Assembly (NCBI GenBank): GCA_041394945.1
Contig: JAWKHH010000001.1
Coordinates: 2,170,001 to 2,234,000, forward strand
Direction of reading: 5' to 3'
Origin: Bryobacteraceae bacterium
GTDB taxonomy: Bacteria > Acidobacteriota > Terriglobia > Bryobacterales > Bryobacteraceae
Length of the DNA stretch: 64,000 nucleotides
The translations under genes and the position numbers were made by a program. Positions 43,501 through 51,592 of the stretch are shown here, in pieces (position 1 is the stretch's first letter; each line of letters starts with the position of its first letter). The notes under the pieces are model-generated. The model worked only from the letters and a program-made list of their open reading frames with translations, had not been told where the DNA came from and did no database searches.

Positions 43501-43938
43501 TCGGTCACCGGCCTTGCGCCGCAGAGGGTATCCGCGAACAACGCCGTGCTCACCGCCACCTTCAACGCGCAGGCCGGCGCGCAGCCCATCGGCGTGATCA
43601 ATATCCTGATCAATAACGCCATCGACGGCCGCAGCGCCTGCTACCTGGCGCTGGTGGCGTCCGAACATCGCCTTCTTCTCGTGAACGACAGCGGCGATGG
43701 CGGCGGCCCTTACGCGGGAGACGCCGTCATCCCCAAGAGTGGCGCGATCGGCAATTCGCAATGTTCGATCAATACGGCCGGTTCAAGCTACAGCGCGTCA
43801 GGCACGACGGCCACGCTGGCTCTCAGCCTGAACTTCCTTACGCCGTTCCGAGGCGACCGGATCGTCTACGCCGCCATCCGCGGAGCGAACAACACCAACT
43901 CCGGCTGGCAGCCGGTGGGCACGATCACCGTTCCGTAG
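40510..43938 (+). CDS. Giant secreted SBBP-repeat protein (copy B, tandem paralogue)
   Basis: ATG 40510 gives 1142 aa, nearly the same length as copy A, with signal peptide APAWFALFLAASACLGAE. Domain order is identical. The DUF7948-like part has VPHFGSVQALGVYPGIDLIH and GDFRRDLPLVIDPVVVYST. SBBP repeats follow (STYVGGSGSDEVSAV, STFYGGSGADEAKGV, STYLGGALFDAVQGV). The PAGRSVIVDD domain has VTFETSPAGRSVIVDD. The BACON-like part has CPYTVTPSTQTVPVSG and CPWDAASNVPW. Two two-cysteine modules end the protein at ~838 and ~997 to the C-terminus. Its start is 7 bases after copy A, so co-transcription is very likely. It converges on the next gene with a 10-base gap. Confidence 0.88.
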   Translation: MQHRPKGSIAPAWFALFLAASACLGAEPAVFFEPLAISGRPDIRFAARRGAMASYITPSGTILRMHAKDGRSATVTMTLAGAQTPRQVQGGDRQAGVTHYYRGADPSHWRTGVPHFGSVQALGVYPGIDLIHNGSRSLLEYDFRVAPGADPARIRMHFNGATPEVTAQGDLVLSTPVRDVIHRKPIAYQQADGRRVAVPVSFQLAANGDVGFDLGDFRRDLPLVIDPVVVYSTYVGGSGSDEVSAVAPQGASVYICGSTDSTDFGAGTRQGETDVYLAKLDAAGNILYTVLFGGELADFGLALAVNAAGTEVAVAGSTLSTSFAGTAGAHQTTQAGGFDAFISRLDATNGMLIRSTFYGGSGADEAKGVAYTAAGKIVAAGNTLSPNLPLLNAIDSTLGGPDGFLAQFSASLSALEFGTYVGGSAAEFVNGFALDSGGRAVLGGQTYSNDLAVQGAFQAVTAGLPDGFVTRVDLGARAINYSTYLGGALFDAVQGVAPSGANTILVTGFTESTDFPTTAGAWSRTVAGGADIFAARLNGPALDFSTLIGGSGNDSGAAVAAGPNGAIAVAGKTLSLDFPTVAAMQVRPLPEFPDRGDTVLFSLNASGNVLYSTYHSGGLDDAPLTLAYDSGGRLFLGGRTSSLDLPLAAPADASYGGFSEGFLAAIDPGPAAVPVTFETSPAGRSVIVDDVKHSTPVALQWLPGVKHRIDADAAAFEPPNHTFVWSSWTGTPAATPRQQEIVAPASAATYRANFNSLVCPYTVTPSTQTVPVSGASFLVDVQAPANCPWDAASNVPWISGGATGRTGNGSVNFVVSPGPASRTGTIAVAFQDVTVNQLAGIPSVAGVSPAFGSALDQTFTFTFQDSNGADDLDIVNVLINSAIDGRQACYLAYAVAGPTSGAVYLVNDAGDSGGPFAGTFALPGTGTASNSACTVNGAGSSASMNGNTLTLVLRIAFKTPLGGNRIVYQAARDKGGLNSGWTARGVWRVPGGITGPASVTGLAPQRVSANNAVLTATFNAQAGAQPIGVINILINNAIDGRSACYLALVASEHRLLLVNDSGDGGGPYAGDAVIPKSGAIGNSQCSINTAGSSYSASGTTATLALSLNFLTPFRGDRIVYAAIRGANNTNSGWQPVGTITVP
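43024..43935 (+). repeat. Two tandem copies of the same two-cysteine module (in protein B)
   Basis: Copy 1 is ~43024-43500 and copy 2 ~43501-43935. They keep the blocks NxLINxAIDGRxACYLA, LVNDxGDxGGPxAG, the second Cys (SACTVNGAGSS, SQCSINTAGSS), GxRIVYxAxR and NSGW. Sequences differ between copies, so this is an old internal duplication rather than a recent one. Confidence 0.75.
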
Positions 43939-43948
43939 CAGGCGCGGC

Positions 43949-45220
43949 TCACGCTTCCACGGCGCCTTTCAGCAGCCCGGCGATGTCCCTGATCCCCACG
44001 CCCGGCCCCTGGGGAATCGTCATCATGCCGTTGGTGACGGTAATCGGAGGATCGAACCAATCGCCATACCGCTCGGTGCCGAGCTTGTATTCCTGATACC
44101 GCCCCACGTCCTGGACGCACGACGTGAAGTGCAGCATGTACAGGAATCCGAATCCGCCCGAGATGTGCACCGTCGTCGGCATCTTCGCGAGCTCCGCCAT
44201 CCGGGCCACGCGAATCGAGCGGATCAACCCGCCGTAGTATTGAATGTCCGGCTGCACGATATCCACGCCTCGATTGGCGATCGCCCACCGGAACCGCTTC
44301 TCGCTGTACTCCTGCTCGCCCGCCGCCACGGGTATTGTCAGCGCGTCGGCAACCTGCTTGGTCTCCTCGAAATGATCGAACTCGCAGGGTTCCTCGAAGT
44401 AAACCGCCTTGATCTCTTCGAGCATCCTGCCCACCGGAATCGCGTGCTCCGGATCGTAGGAGCTGTTCGAATCGGCGTGAATGTCGAACTCATCGCCGAA
44501 GGTCTTCCGCACCAGCGGAATCAGCGTCTCGGTGCGCCCTGGGCTCGCGTCGGCGTTGCGGCTCATCCTGCCGCCCACGCGGAACTTCAACGCCCGGGCG
44601 CCGCTCTGCGCCACCAGCTTCTGCAAATGCTCGATCTCCTGCTCCGGCGTGGTGTCGCGCCGGCCGCTCGCCACGTAAATGGCCACGTCCTCCCGGACGA
44701 TGTCGCCCAGAAGCGCGCCAATCGGCTTGTTCGCGATCCTGCCCAGCATGTCCAGAATCGCAAACTCCACCCACGCCTGAGGACTCCATAGCGCGATTCC
44801 ATAGAGCTTGTAGTTGTCTTTCCAGCGGTACAGCTCCCACAAGTGATCCTCGAGCTGCCGCGCGTCTTTCCCCACGAAAAAGGGAGCCACCAGTTCCTTG
44901 AATATCTTGTCGAGGTACTCCGGCCGCGGCGGATTCGGCAGCGAAATCCCCTCCGCTCCGTCCGTGGAGCGGACATGCACGAGATAGTCCTTTTCCCTTT
45001 TGAGCAGCCGCACCGATTCGATGATCACCGGCGAACCGAACATCTCGCTCTTCAGCACCGGGCGCCTCGCCGCCGCGTCCAGATCGGCGTTGGTCGGCGC
45101 GGGCCCTGGCGCGGAAGCAACCCGGCTGGGCGTCTGAACCGGCCGTTCGTTGCAGGACGAGAGCGCCGCGCCGGCTGCTGGTATCGCTCGGAGGAAAGAT
45201 CTTCGGTTCGTCTCGCTCAT
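43949..45220 (-). CDS. Enolase-superfamily (mandelate racemase/muconate lactonizing) enzyme, Tat-exported
   Basis: I choose ATG 45220 (MSETNRRSFLRAIPAAGAAL), which gives a clear Tat motif NRRSFLR; GTG 45229 is possible. The 423-aa protein has the superfamily barrel residues: KFR in RALKFRVGGRMS, D in DIHADSNSSYD, E in YFEEPCEFDHFE, E in VAAGEQEYS, then IVQPDIQYYGG and HISGGFGFLYML. These bind Mg2+ and abstract a proton alpha to a carboxylate. The HISGG histidine suits the mandelate racemase/acid-sugar dehydratase side. A Tat signal on this usually cytoplasmic family is notable. Substrate unknown. Confidence 0.85.
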   Translation of the reverse strand: MSETNRRSFLRAIPAAGAALSSCNERPVQTPSRVASAPGPAPTNADLDAAARRPVLKSEMFGSPVIIESVRLLKREKDYLVHVRSTDGAEGISLPNPPRPEYLDKIFKELVAPFFVGKDARQLEDHLWELYRWKDNYKLYGIALWSPQAWVEFAILDMLGRIANKPIGALLGDIVREDVAIYVASGRRDTTPEQEIEHLQKLVAQSGARALKFRVGGRMSRNADASPGRTETLIPLVRKTFGDEFDIHADSNSSYDPEHAIPVGRMLEEIKAVYFEEPCEFDHFEETKQVADALTIPVAAGEQEYSEKRFRWAIANRGVDIVQPDIQYYGGLIRSIRVARMAELAKMPTTVHISGGFGFLYMLHFTSCVQDVGRYQEYKLGTERYGDWFDPPITVTNGMMTIPQGPGVGIRDIAGLLKGAVEA

Positions 45221-45234
45221 TCCGGTCACCCAGC

Positions 45235-45948
45235 TTACCGCAGCTTCTCCATCACCTGTCGCAGGAACTCCCGCGCGTCAACGGGCCCGGCGGATTCCTC
45301 CGGACGCGCCGCTACCCAGGCGAGCGCGTGAACCAGCAGCACCCACGGATCCTCTTCCGGCTGCGCTTCCCGCTCGATGACCCGCACGGCGCCGCCGACG
45401 CTCGGCACAGGCACGATGTCCACAAGTTTGTCTTCCGGGCGCCGGCAGTGCTTCGGGTCGCTCGTCACCAGGAACTCCCGGCACACCAACGGCCGCTCGG
45501 CGTAAATCGAACAGCTTCCGTCTTCAAGAAACGGGCACGGAATGCCGAGATGGAAGTAGCGTAGCGCGAACTCCTCCCAATCGAGATCGCCCTGCTCGCG
45601 GGGACGCTCCACGGCGTCAAGCATGGCGGCCGCGGCCAGCCGTTCCCGCGCCGCGGCGAAGCGGCCCAGGATCTCCGTGCGCCGAGGTTCCTCCATCCGT
45701 TCCACCATCGCCGCCAGGCGCCGCGCCTCCATCCGTCGCAGCGGCACCATCTGGCTGCAGCAATCGCCGCAGCCCTTCGAGCACGTCACAGCCACGCCGT
45801 CCGACGCCGCGTCCACGGCCGCGTCCATCATCCTGCGAAGCATCGGCGTCAGGCGAGACGGGCGCACCGGGCGCGTCGGAATTGTCACCGTCACCTCGGC
45901 CTTTCGTCGCGCCGTCCCGATGTGCGCCTTTACTTTGACGAAGTCCAT
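45235..45948 (-). CDS. YkgJ-family cysteine-cluster protein
   Basis: The 237-aa protein has the YkgJ pattern of clustered cysteines: CSKGCGDCCSQMVPL near residue 60, then PCPFLEDGSCSIYAERPLVCREFL near residue 140 and DPKHC. The family is thought to bind zinc or an iron-sulfur cluster; its role is not established. The N-terminal ~55 residues are extra and Arg/Thr-rich. It lies 14 bases upstream of the enolase-superfamily gene and 66 bases downstream of an Oar-like receptor on the same strand. Confidence 0.85.
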   Translation of the reverse strand: MDFVKVKAHIGTARRKAEVTVTIPTRPVRPSRLTPMLRRMMDAAVDAASDGVAVTCSKGCGDCCSQMVPLRRMEARRLAAMVERMEEPRRTEILGRFAAARERLAAAAMLDAVERPREQGDLDWEEFALRYFHLGIPCPFLEDGSCSIYAERPLVCREFLVTSDPKHCRRPEDKLVDIVPVPSVGGAVRVIEREAQPEEDPWVLLVHALAWVAARPEESAGPVDAREFLRQVMEKLR

Positions 45949-46014
45949 CGCTCCGATTCTCTCGCAGGATCCGGCCTGTCGCCCGGCGCAATCCCGTTCG
46001 GCAATTTGTCGGGA

Positions 46015-49000
46015 TCAAAACAGCAGTTTGAGGCCCACCGTCACCTGTCGCTGTCCGTGCCCCTTTTCCCCGGTAATCGACCCGAACGCCGCATTCACCG
46101 GATTCGTGTTCGGCGCGCCAAACTGCACGTGGTTCAGCGAATTGAAGCTCTCCAGCCGGAACTGCGCCGTGGCCCGTTCCTTGATCCGCACATTCTTGAA
46201 CATCGAGAGATCCCAGTTGTTGATCCCATCGGCGCGGATGCCGTTGAACCGCGAATTCAATGCGCGGATGTTGTTGGCGAGCGCCTGCCGGTTGTCGCGA
46301 TTGAACCCGGCGTCCACGTTGAACCAACGGAGTTCCGTCCGCTGCGACACCGGAAGTTCGATATCGTGCAGGTCGCCGTTGAAGATCGCGTTCCCGAACC
46401 CGAGCGCATCCCCGGTCTGCCCTTCGAACCATCCTTGGAACTGCCACCCGCCGATCAGCAGTTGCGGCGCCGCGCCCATGTTCGAGAGCCACTTCCGGCC
46501 GCGGCCGAACGGCAGTTCGTAGATTCCGCTGAGCACGAACCGGTGCGTGTAGTCCTGCGGCGACACGACTTTCTCCAGGTAGGAATCCGTGTCGTTGAGA
46601 TAGTTCACCGCCTCCATGAATTTTGAATAGGTCCACGAGGTTTGAAACGTCAACCCCGCCGACATCCGTTTCTCCACCGCCACCTGCAGCGAATGATAGT
46701 ACGAGTAGCCGGCCGGGAATGTCGTCAGGATATCGCCGAATTGCGGGTACGGCCGCAGCAGTTGCGCCACGCCAACGCGGTTGTTGAACAGGCCCGTTCC
46801 GCGGAACTCTTCGATTCCCGCGAACGGATTCGCAACCTGCCGCGTGAGGAAGTCGATCGCCGGCTGGTCCCGCGCCGCCGATGTCGAAAGATACTCGCGG
46901 GGAATGGCATTCAGGTTTCGCTCTACCGCCAGCTTCGATCCGCGATTGCCGACATACGAAATGTCCGTCACGATGCGCCCCGGCAACTCCCGCTGCACCG
47001 AAGCCGACCAGCGCTGCATGTATGGGTTCCGGGGCTGTTCGTTGAAGAAGCTCACGTTGCGCCCGAGAAACGTCGTGAGTCCGCCGGCGGCGCCCAGCGC
47101 GCTTTCAATCCCTTGCGGAAACGGATTCGACAGCGTGGCCACATAGCTCTGGCCGTTGTTGTTCGAAGCCACCAGGTTGGTCGGCTGATTGAAGCCGCCC
47201 TGATTCACCCCGAAGCGGTCCACGCCGAGAACATCGAAGAAGATCCCGTAGCCGGCCCGGAAGACGGTCTTTGAATTCACCTGGTAGGCGATGCCGACGC
47301 GCGGCGCGAAATTGTTACGGTCGGCCTTCCACAGGTTCGATGGAAGCCCGCCGTTGCCTGCGAAGAGAAGTCCGCCGGTGGCCTTGAAAGCGGACGCCGG
47401 AACCTGAGGAATCGGGTTGCGCGCATAGTTCGCGGCCGCTTGGGTCGACACCGGGTTTGCCGTGGCGAAGTCAAACCCGCGGATCGACCGGTTGTAACGC
47501 TCCGAGATCGGCCCTTCGTACTCGTACCGCAGCCCCGCGTTCACGGTAAGCCGCGACGTCACCCGCCAGTCGTCCTGCACGAAGAAGCCCCAATAATTGT
47601 TCTGTTCGGCGCGGGAGGCGTTATTGCTGATCTGCCCGCCGGTGGCGATCCCGAACAGCATTGAGGCCAGCCCCTGGCCGATCGGCGCCGCCGGAGAGTT
47701 GTCGAGCGGCCCGCGCGTGTAGGCGTTGTTGAAGATGAACTGCGGCGCCACGTTGCCGTAGTTGAATCCCGTTTCCCGCTGCAGCCTGTATTCCACGCCG
47801 AAGCGCATGCCGTGGCTGCCCGCGATCCGGGTCACCGTCGCCGAAGCCGTGTGGTAGTTCGTCGCCCCACGCGTTCCGCCGTTGTTCGAGAGCGCCGTGA
47901 AAGCGTTCGCATCCACTTGCACGTTCGGAAACGCGATCCCGTTCGGCCCCAGTTTCGTCGTGATCTCATTCACGAGGTTGCCGGACAGCCCGAGCGAGGC
48001 GAGGTCGAATCCCTGGCTGCCCCGGCTGTTGATGTCGCTCTGATAGCTGATCCCGTACCGGAAGTTCACGAGCAGCCCGGGGTTGAACACGTGAACATCG
48101 TCGATCACCATGCCCCACCCGGTACGGTCAAGGATGTCGATGTTGGTGATCGTCCCGAGCTGGTTATTGTAGTTGTCGTGCTGGGAGTTGTTCCACCGGA
48201 AGAAGAAGCGGTTCTTCTCGCTGAAGTTGTGATCCACGCGAGACGTGGACGTGTAGTTTTCCCGATTGATATTGCGCGTGATGAAGTAGTTGTTGCGTTG
48301 CTCCGGATTCTGATCGGGCTGGTTCGGCTCCGGGTAGAAACTGAGAATCCGTGCCGCCACCGGATTGATCCGGCTCGGCGGAATCACGTTGCCGGGTAGC
48401 GGCTGGCGGGAGAACCGCCCGTTCGCGGCCGGCGCGATCGTGAATGGATCGTAGACCTGGTAGCGCCCGCCCAGTCGCAGCAGGTCGGAAAAATCGCCGG
48501 ATTTCTGGGCCGCCGTCGGCACAGTCCCCGTGAACGAGAGGTTCCGCTCGATCGTCAGATCCTCGAAGCCGAACGTCCAGAATGTCTTGTTGCGCCCGTT
48601 ATACAACTTGGGTATCCATACCGGTCCGCTCATCGTCGCGCCCCATCGCCGATGCAGCCACGAAGGCACGGCCGCCTCGCGCTGCTGCGGCGTCAGCACC
48701 GTCCGCGGATCGGCCAGGAAGCGGTTCGTAAACCACGGAACCGCTCGCAGCGTCGAGTTATTGAAGTAACCCGTCCCGTGCAGCGTGTTCGATCCGGACT
48801 TCATCGAAACGTTCGTAACCGCGCCCGCCGCGTGGCCGATCGCCGCATCGTAGGTGGCCGTCTGTATTTTGAACTCCTGCACCAGATCCTGCGGCGGCGA
48901 AAAAACCGCGGCGCGGTTAGTCATGTTTGGCGACCCGTCCACCGAGACCTCGCTCGATCCGCCGCGCGTTCCGTTCACGATCACGCCCGTGGCCGCGCCA

Positions 49001-49515
49001 TTGTCCATCGGGTTTCCCGCGCTGCGTCCGCCGCTCGACAACACGCCAGCGGTCAATCGCGAAAGGTAGAACGGATTTCCCCCAACCACCGGGAACTCCG
49101 TCACCCGGCGCTCGTCCATCACCAACCCCACGCTCGCCGTCGCCGTCTCGAGCAGCGGCGTCTCGCCCGTCACCACGACACTCTCGGCCACGTTGCCCAG
49201 TTCCAGGGAGAAGTCCAGCGTCATCCGGTCGCTCACACGCAGTTCGATCGCGTTGCGCGAGCTTTTCTTGAATCCATCCAGCTCGACGCTGACGTTGTAG
49301 ACGCCGGGCAGCAGGTACGGGATTTCGAAGTTCCCGCCGACGTTGGTGGTCGACGACGCTGCGGCGTTCGTCGCCGTGTTCACCGCCCGCACATTCGCTC
49401 CCGCGACAAGCGCTCCGGAAGGATCGGTTACACGGCCGACGATGGTCGCTCGCGATTCCTGTCCAAGCGTGGTTCCGGCGCCGAGGACGAAAAGGAGAAA
49501 TAGTCCGTTCTTCAT
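46015..49515 (-). CDS. Oar-like TonB-dependent outer-membrane receptor 1
   Basis: The 1166-aa protein begins MKNGLFLLFVLGAGTTLGQ (signal peptide). A carboxypeptidase-regulatory domain follows (ATIVGRVTDPSGALVAGANV, VGGNFEIPYLLPGVYNVSVE). The plug has EFPVVGGNPFYL, GSSEVSVDGSPNM and VQEFKIQTATYDAAIGHAAG. A ~900-residue beta barrel ends RQVTVGLKLLF with a terminal aromatic. Such Oar/SusC-like receptors import oligomers or metabolites using TonB energy. AGGAGG precedes the ATG at ideal spacing, and a candidate promoter lies upstream (49544-49572). Ligand unknown. Confidence 0.93.
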   Translation of the reverse strand: MKNGLFLLFVLGAGTTLGQESRATIVGRVTDPSGALVAGANVRAVNTATNAAASSTTNVGGNFEIPYLLPGVYNVSVELDGFKKSSRNAIELRVSDRMTLDFSLELGNVAESVVVTGETPLLETATASVGLVMDERRVTEFPVVGGNPFYLSRLTAGVLSSGGRSAGNPMDNGAATGVIVNGTRGGSSEVSVDGSPNMTNRAAVFSPPQDLVQEFKIQTATYDAAIGHAAGAVTNVSMKSGSNTLHGTGYFNNSTLRAVPWFTNRFLADPRTVLTPQQREAAVPSWLHRRWGATMSGPVWIPKLYNGRNKTFWTFGFEDLTIERNLSFTGTVPTAAQKSGDFSDLLRLGGRYQVYDPFTIAPAANGRFSRQPLPGNVIPPSRINPVAARILSFYPEPNQPDQNPEQRNNYFITRNINRENYTSTSRVDHNFSEKNRFFFRWNNSQHDNYNNQLGTITNIDILDRTGWGMVIDDVHVFNPGLLVNFRYGISYQSDINSRGSQGFDLASLGLSGNLVNEITTKLGPNGIAFPNVQVDANAFTALSNNGGTRGATNYHTASATVTRIAGSHGMRFGVEYRLQRETGFNYGNVAPQFIFNNAYTRGPLDNSPAAPIGQGLASMLFGIATGGQISNNASRAEQNNYWGFFVQDDWRVTSRLTVNAGLRYEYEGPISERYNRSIRGFDFATANPVSTQAAANYARNPIPQVPASAFKATGGLLFAGNGGLPSNLWKADRNNFAPRVGIAYQVNSKTVFRAGYGIFFDVLGVDRFGVNQGGFNQPTNLVASNNNGQSYVATLSNPFPQGIESALGAAGGLTTFLGRNVSFFNEQPRNPYMQRWSASVQRELPGRIVTDISYVGNRGSKLAVERNLNAIPREYLSTSAARDQPAIDFLTRQVANPFAGIEEFRGTGLFNNRVGVAQLLRPYPQFGDILTTFPAGYSYYHSLQVAVEKRMSAGLTFQTSWTYSKFMEAVNYLNDTDSYLEKVVSPQDYTHRFVLSGIYELPFGRGRKWLSNMGAAPQLLIGGWQFQGWFEGQTGDALGFGNAIFNGDLHDIELPVSQRTELRWFNVDAGFNRDNRQALANNIRALNSRFNGIRADGINNWDLSMFKNVRIKERATAQFRLESFNSLNHVQFGAPNTNPVNAAFGSITGEKGHGQRQVTVGLKLLF

Positions 49516-49543
49516 GGGGACCTCCTGAAATTACAACGGATTA

Positions 49544-49572
49544 ATGCTACCCCTTCCGTTTCACCGGTGCAA
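49544..49572 (-). promoter_or_regulatory. Candidate promoter of Oar-like receptor 1
   Basis: On the minus strand TTGCAC (49572-49567) and TAGCAT (49549-49544) are separated by exactly 17 bases, about 30 bases upstream of the ATG. The -35 matches only three consensus positions and the -10 four, so this is a modest sigma-70-like candidate. Confidence 0.4.
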
Positions 49573-49594
49573 CCGCCCGGCCAAACCGCGTTAT

Positions 49595-50530
49595 TCAGGC
49601 TTCGCTGGTCACCAGCAATAACGGCTCGCCAGCGTGCACCATCGGGCAATCCCGCACCAACCCCACGATGCCGTCGCGCGGCGCCGCCAACTCCGCGATA
49701 GTCTCGCCGCGGATGTCGAGCAGCCGCCCCGCGCCGTCTCCGCGCCGCACGCGATCGAGGATTCGCACCGCTGGCGTGAAGAAGCCGTCCGCCGGCGCCA
49801 GGATCGACTCATCAATGTTGCCGTCTCCGATCAGATGAGCCCGCAGCGGCGAACATTCCAACTCTCCGGCCATCGCGCCGATATGGCGCAGCAGGTTGCG
49901 AATGCCGCGCTTCATCATGGCAAGATCGTCCGGATGCACCCTCGCCCCGCCGCGGGCCTCCGTGTACAGAAACGGAATCCCGCGCGACTTGGCGAACGAC
50001 ACGGTCCGGCCCGGCGGTGTGGAAGGATGGCCCCAAATCACCGGCGCGCCGAACGCGAATGCGCCAGCCCGGCTACGCTCATCGGAAGCGTCGTAGCCGG
50101 CCATCGACGGCATCGTCCACCCGACGCCTCCGCTGTGCAGGTCCAGGTAGAAGTCCGCCCCGCCGATCACTTGTTCGCCCAGCCCGTGCGCCAACGCTTC
50201 CGACGCCGTGCCATCGGCGCGCCCCGGAAACACGCGCGCCAGGTTCGCCCCGTCCAGCGGACTCATCCGAGTCCCCGCCCAGAACGCCGGTGGATTCGCC
50301 ACCGGCGCCGCCACCAACACGCCGGCGAGCACTGCCGCGTCCAGTTCCTCGAATACTTCGAAGATGGCGCGCACTCCCTCGTATTCATCACCGTGAACCG
50401 CCGCCGTCAACGCCAGCACGGGCCCGGGCCTGGCCCCCCGAACGATCAGCAGCGGCACTTCCACCGCGCCGCAGAAGATCGATGTCCGGAGTTTTTCCCC
50501 GGGCGCGCATCGGTCCAGCGTCACAGGCAT
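49595..50530 (-). CDS. Succinylglutamate desuccinylase/aspartoacylase-family zinc hydrolase
   Basis: The 311-aa protein has the M14-like zinc motif AAVHGDEYEGVRAIFE (H and E ligands) near residue 45 and the third ligand in FYLDLHSGGVGW near residue 125. The lid strand FLYTEARGGARVHPDD supplies a probable catalytic Glu. Family members hydrolyse N-acyl amino acids, ectoine derivatives or similar amides. Its ATG lies within the end of the PLP-enzyme gene (10-base overlap), so the two form a coupled pair, possibly an amino-acid-derivative catabolic step. Exact substrate not assignable. Confidence 0.85.
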   Translation of the reverse strand: MPVTLDRCAPGEKLRTSIFCGAVEVPLLIVRGARPGPVLALTAAVHGDEYEGVRAIFEVFEELDAAVLAGVLVAAPVANPPAFWAGTRMSPLDGANLARVFPGRADGTASEALAHGLGEQVIGGADFYLDLHSGGVGWTMPSMAGYDASDERSRAGAFAFGAPVIWGHPSTPPGRTVSFAKSRGIPFLYTEARGGARVHPDDLAMMKRGIRNLLRHIGAMAGELECSPLRAHLIGDGNIDESILAPADGFFTPAVRILDRVRRGDGAGRLLDIRGETIAELAAPRDGIVGLVRDCPMVHAGEPLLLVTSEA

Positions 50531-51537
50531 TGCTCCAGTTCTTCGGGATCGATCTCAGGCGAAGGGTTGCGCGAAGCGGCCGCCGCGATCGATTCCGGAT
50601 CCTTGAAGCCGTGCCCCGTCACCAGGCAAACGGCCGGCTCATCCGGCTTCACGATCCCCCGCCGCACCGCGCGGCGATACCCGGCCAGCGCCGCCGCTCC
50701 GGCCGGTTCGCAGTAGATGCCCTCCTCGGCGAGCATCGCCCGCTGCGCGTCCCAAACTTCCTCGTCCGACACCGCGAAGCCGAGTCCGCCATGCTCCACC
50801 AAGGTCCGCAGCGCCTCCGTGCCGTCGATGTCGAACGGCACCGAGAGTCCGCTGATCTTCGTTCGCGCGTGAACCGGAGTCACGTGACGCGCGCCTCGGT
50901 CGAGCGCGCCCACGATCGTCGGGCATCCGGCCGGCTGTACCGCATGAACGCGCGGCGGCGTCGCGAACGCCGCGCGCACACCGCGTGAGACCGCGATGTA
51001 CAGTCCGCCGCTTCCCACTGGCACAAACACGTGAGCCGCTCCGGCGCATTGCGAAACCAGTTCCGCGCCGATCGCCTCCGCCGACGCCATTGCATCCGGA
51101 CAGTGGCGATAGGCCGAGACGACTAGGGCGCGGCCGCAGGCACGGAGTTTCTCCATCACCCGCCGCGTCACGTTCGGGTCGGTGACAAATCCCCGCACCC
51201 GGATCACTCTCGCGCCATGCGCCAGCATCTGTACGACCTTGCCTTCCGGCGCGCCCGCGTTCACCACAATCGTGCAAGTGATTCCGGCCCGCGCCGCATA
51301 GGCCGCCAACGACGACCCCGTATTGCCGGACGACGTCGCCAGACAGCTTTTCACACCTGCCTTCGCCAGCCGCGCCACTTCAGCCGCGACGAAGCGATCT
51401 TTGTAGGAGCCCGTCGGGTTACAGCTCTCTAACTTGAACGATAACTGCCGGCCCAGCCTCGGACCCAGACTCACGCTCGGCGCCAATGGCGTTGAACCTT
51501 CGCCTAAACTCACCGCTCGCTGCCGCTCGCCCGTCAT
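50521..51537 (-). CDS. Threonine-synthase-like PLP enzyme (tryptophan-synthase-beta superfamily)
   Basis: The 338-aa protein has SLGEGSTPLAPS at the start, the PLP lysine in ESCNPTGSYKDRFVAAEV near residue 45, the SSGNTGSSLAAYAARAG phosphate-binding Asn loop, and VFVPVGSGGLYIAVS. Fold-type II enzymes of this group include threonine synthase, serine/threonine dehydratase and diaminopropionate ammonia-lyase. It lacks the long N-terminus of classical ThrC, and I do not call the reaction. It overlaps the aspartoacylase-like gene and diverges from Oar-like receptor 2 across 55 bases. Confidence 0.85.
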   Translation of the reverse strand: MTGERQRAVSLGEGSTPLAPSVSLGPRLGRQLSFKLESCNPTGSYKDRFVAAEVARLAKAGVKSCLATSSGNTGSSLAAYAARAGITCTIVVNAGAPEGKVVQMLAHGARVIRVRGFVTDPNVTRRVMEKLRACGRALVVSAYRHCPDAMASAEAIGAELVSQCAGAAHVFVPVGSGGLYIAVSRGVRAAFATPPRVHAVQPAGCPTIVGALDRGARHVTPVHARTKISGLSVPFDIDGTEALRTLVEHGGLGFAVSDEEVWDAQRAMLAEEGIYCEPAGAAALAGYRRAVRRGIVKPDEPAVCLVTGHGFKDPESIAAAASRNPSPEIDPEELEQCL

Positions 51538-51592
51538 CCTGACGAGTGTACCGCGGGTATGGGATTTCTCCCCGTTGGGGGGCAGCGCTCAA

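Noticed and set aside
49595..51537. Calling the PLP enzyme thrC and the hydrolase astE
   Set aside because: Both families include several reactions; lengths and motifs do not single out one, and no threonine or arginine pathway gene is adjacent.
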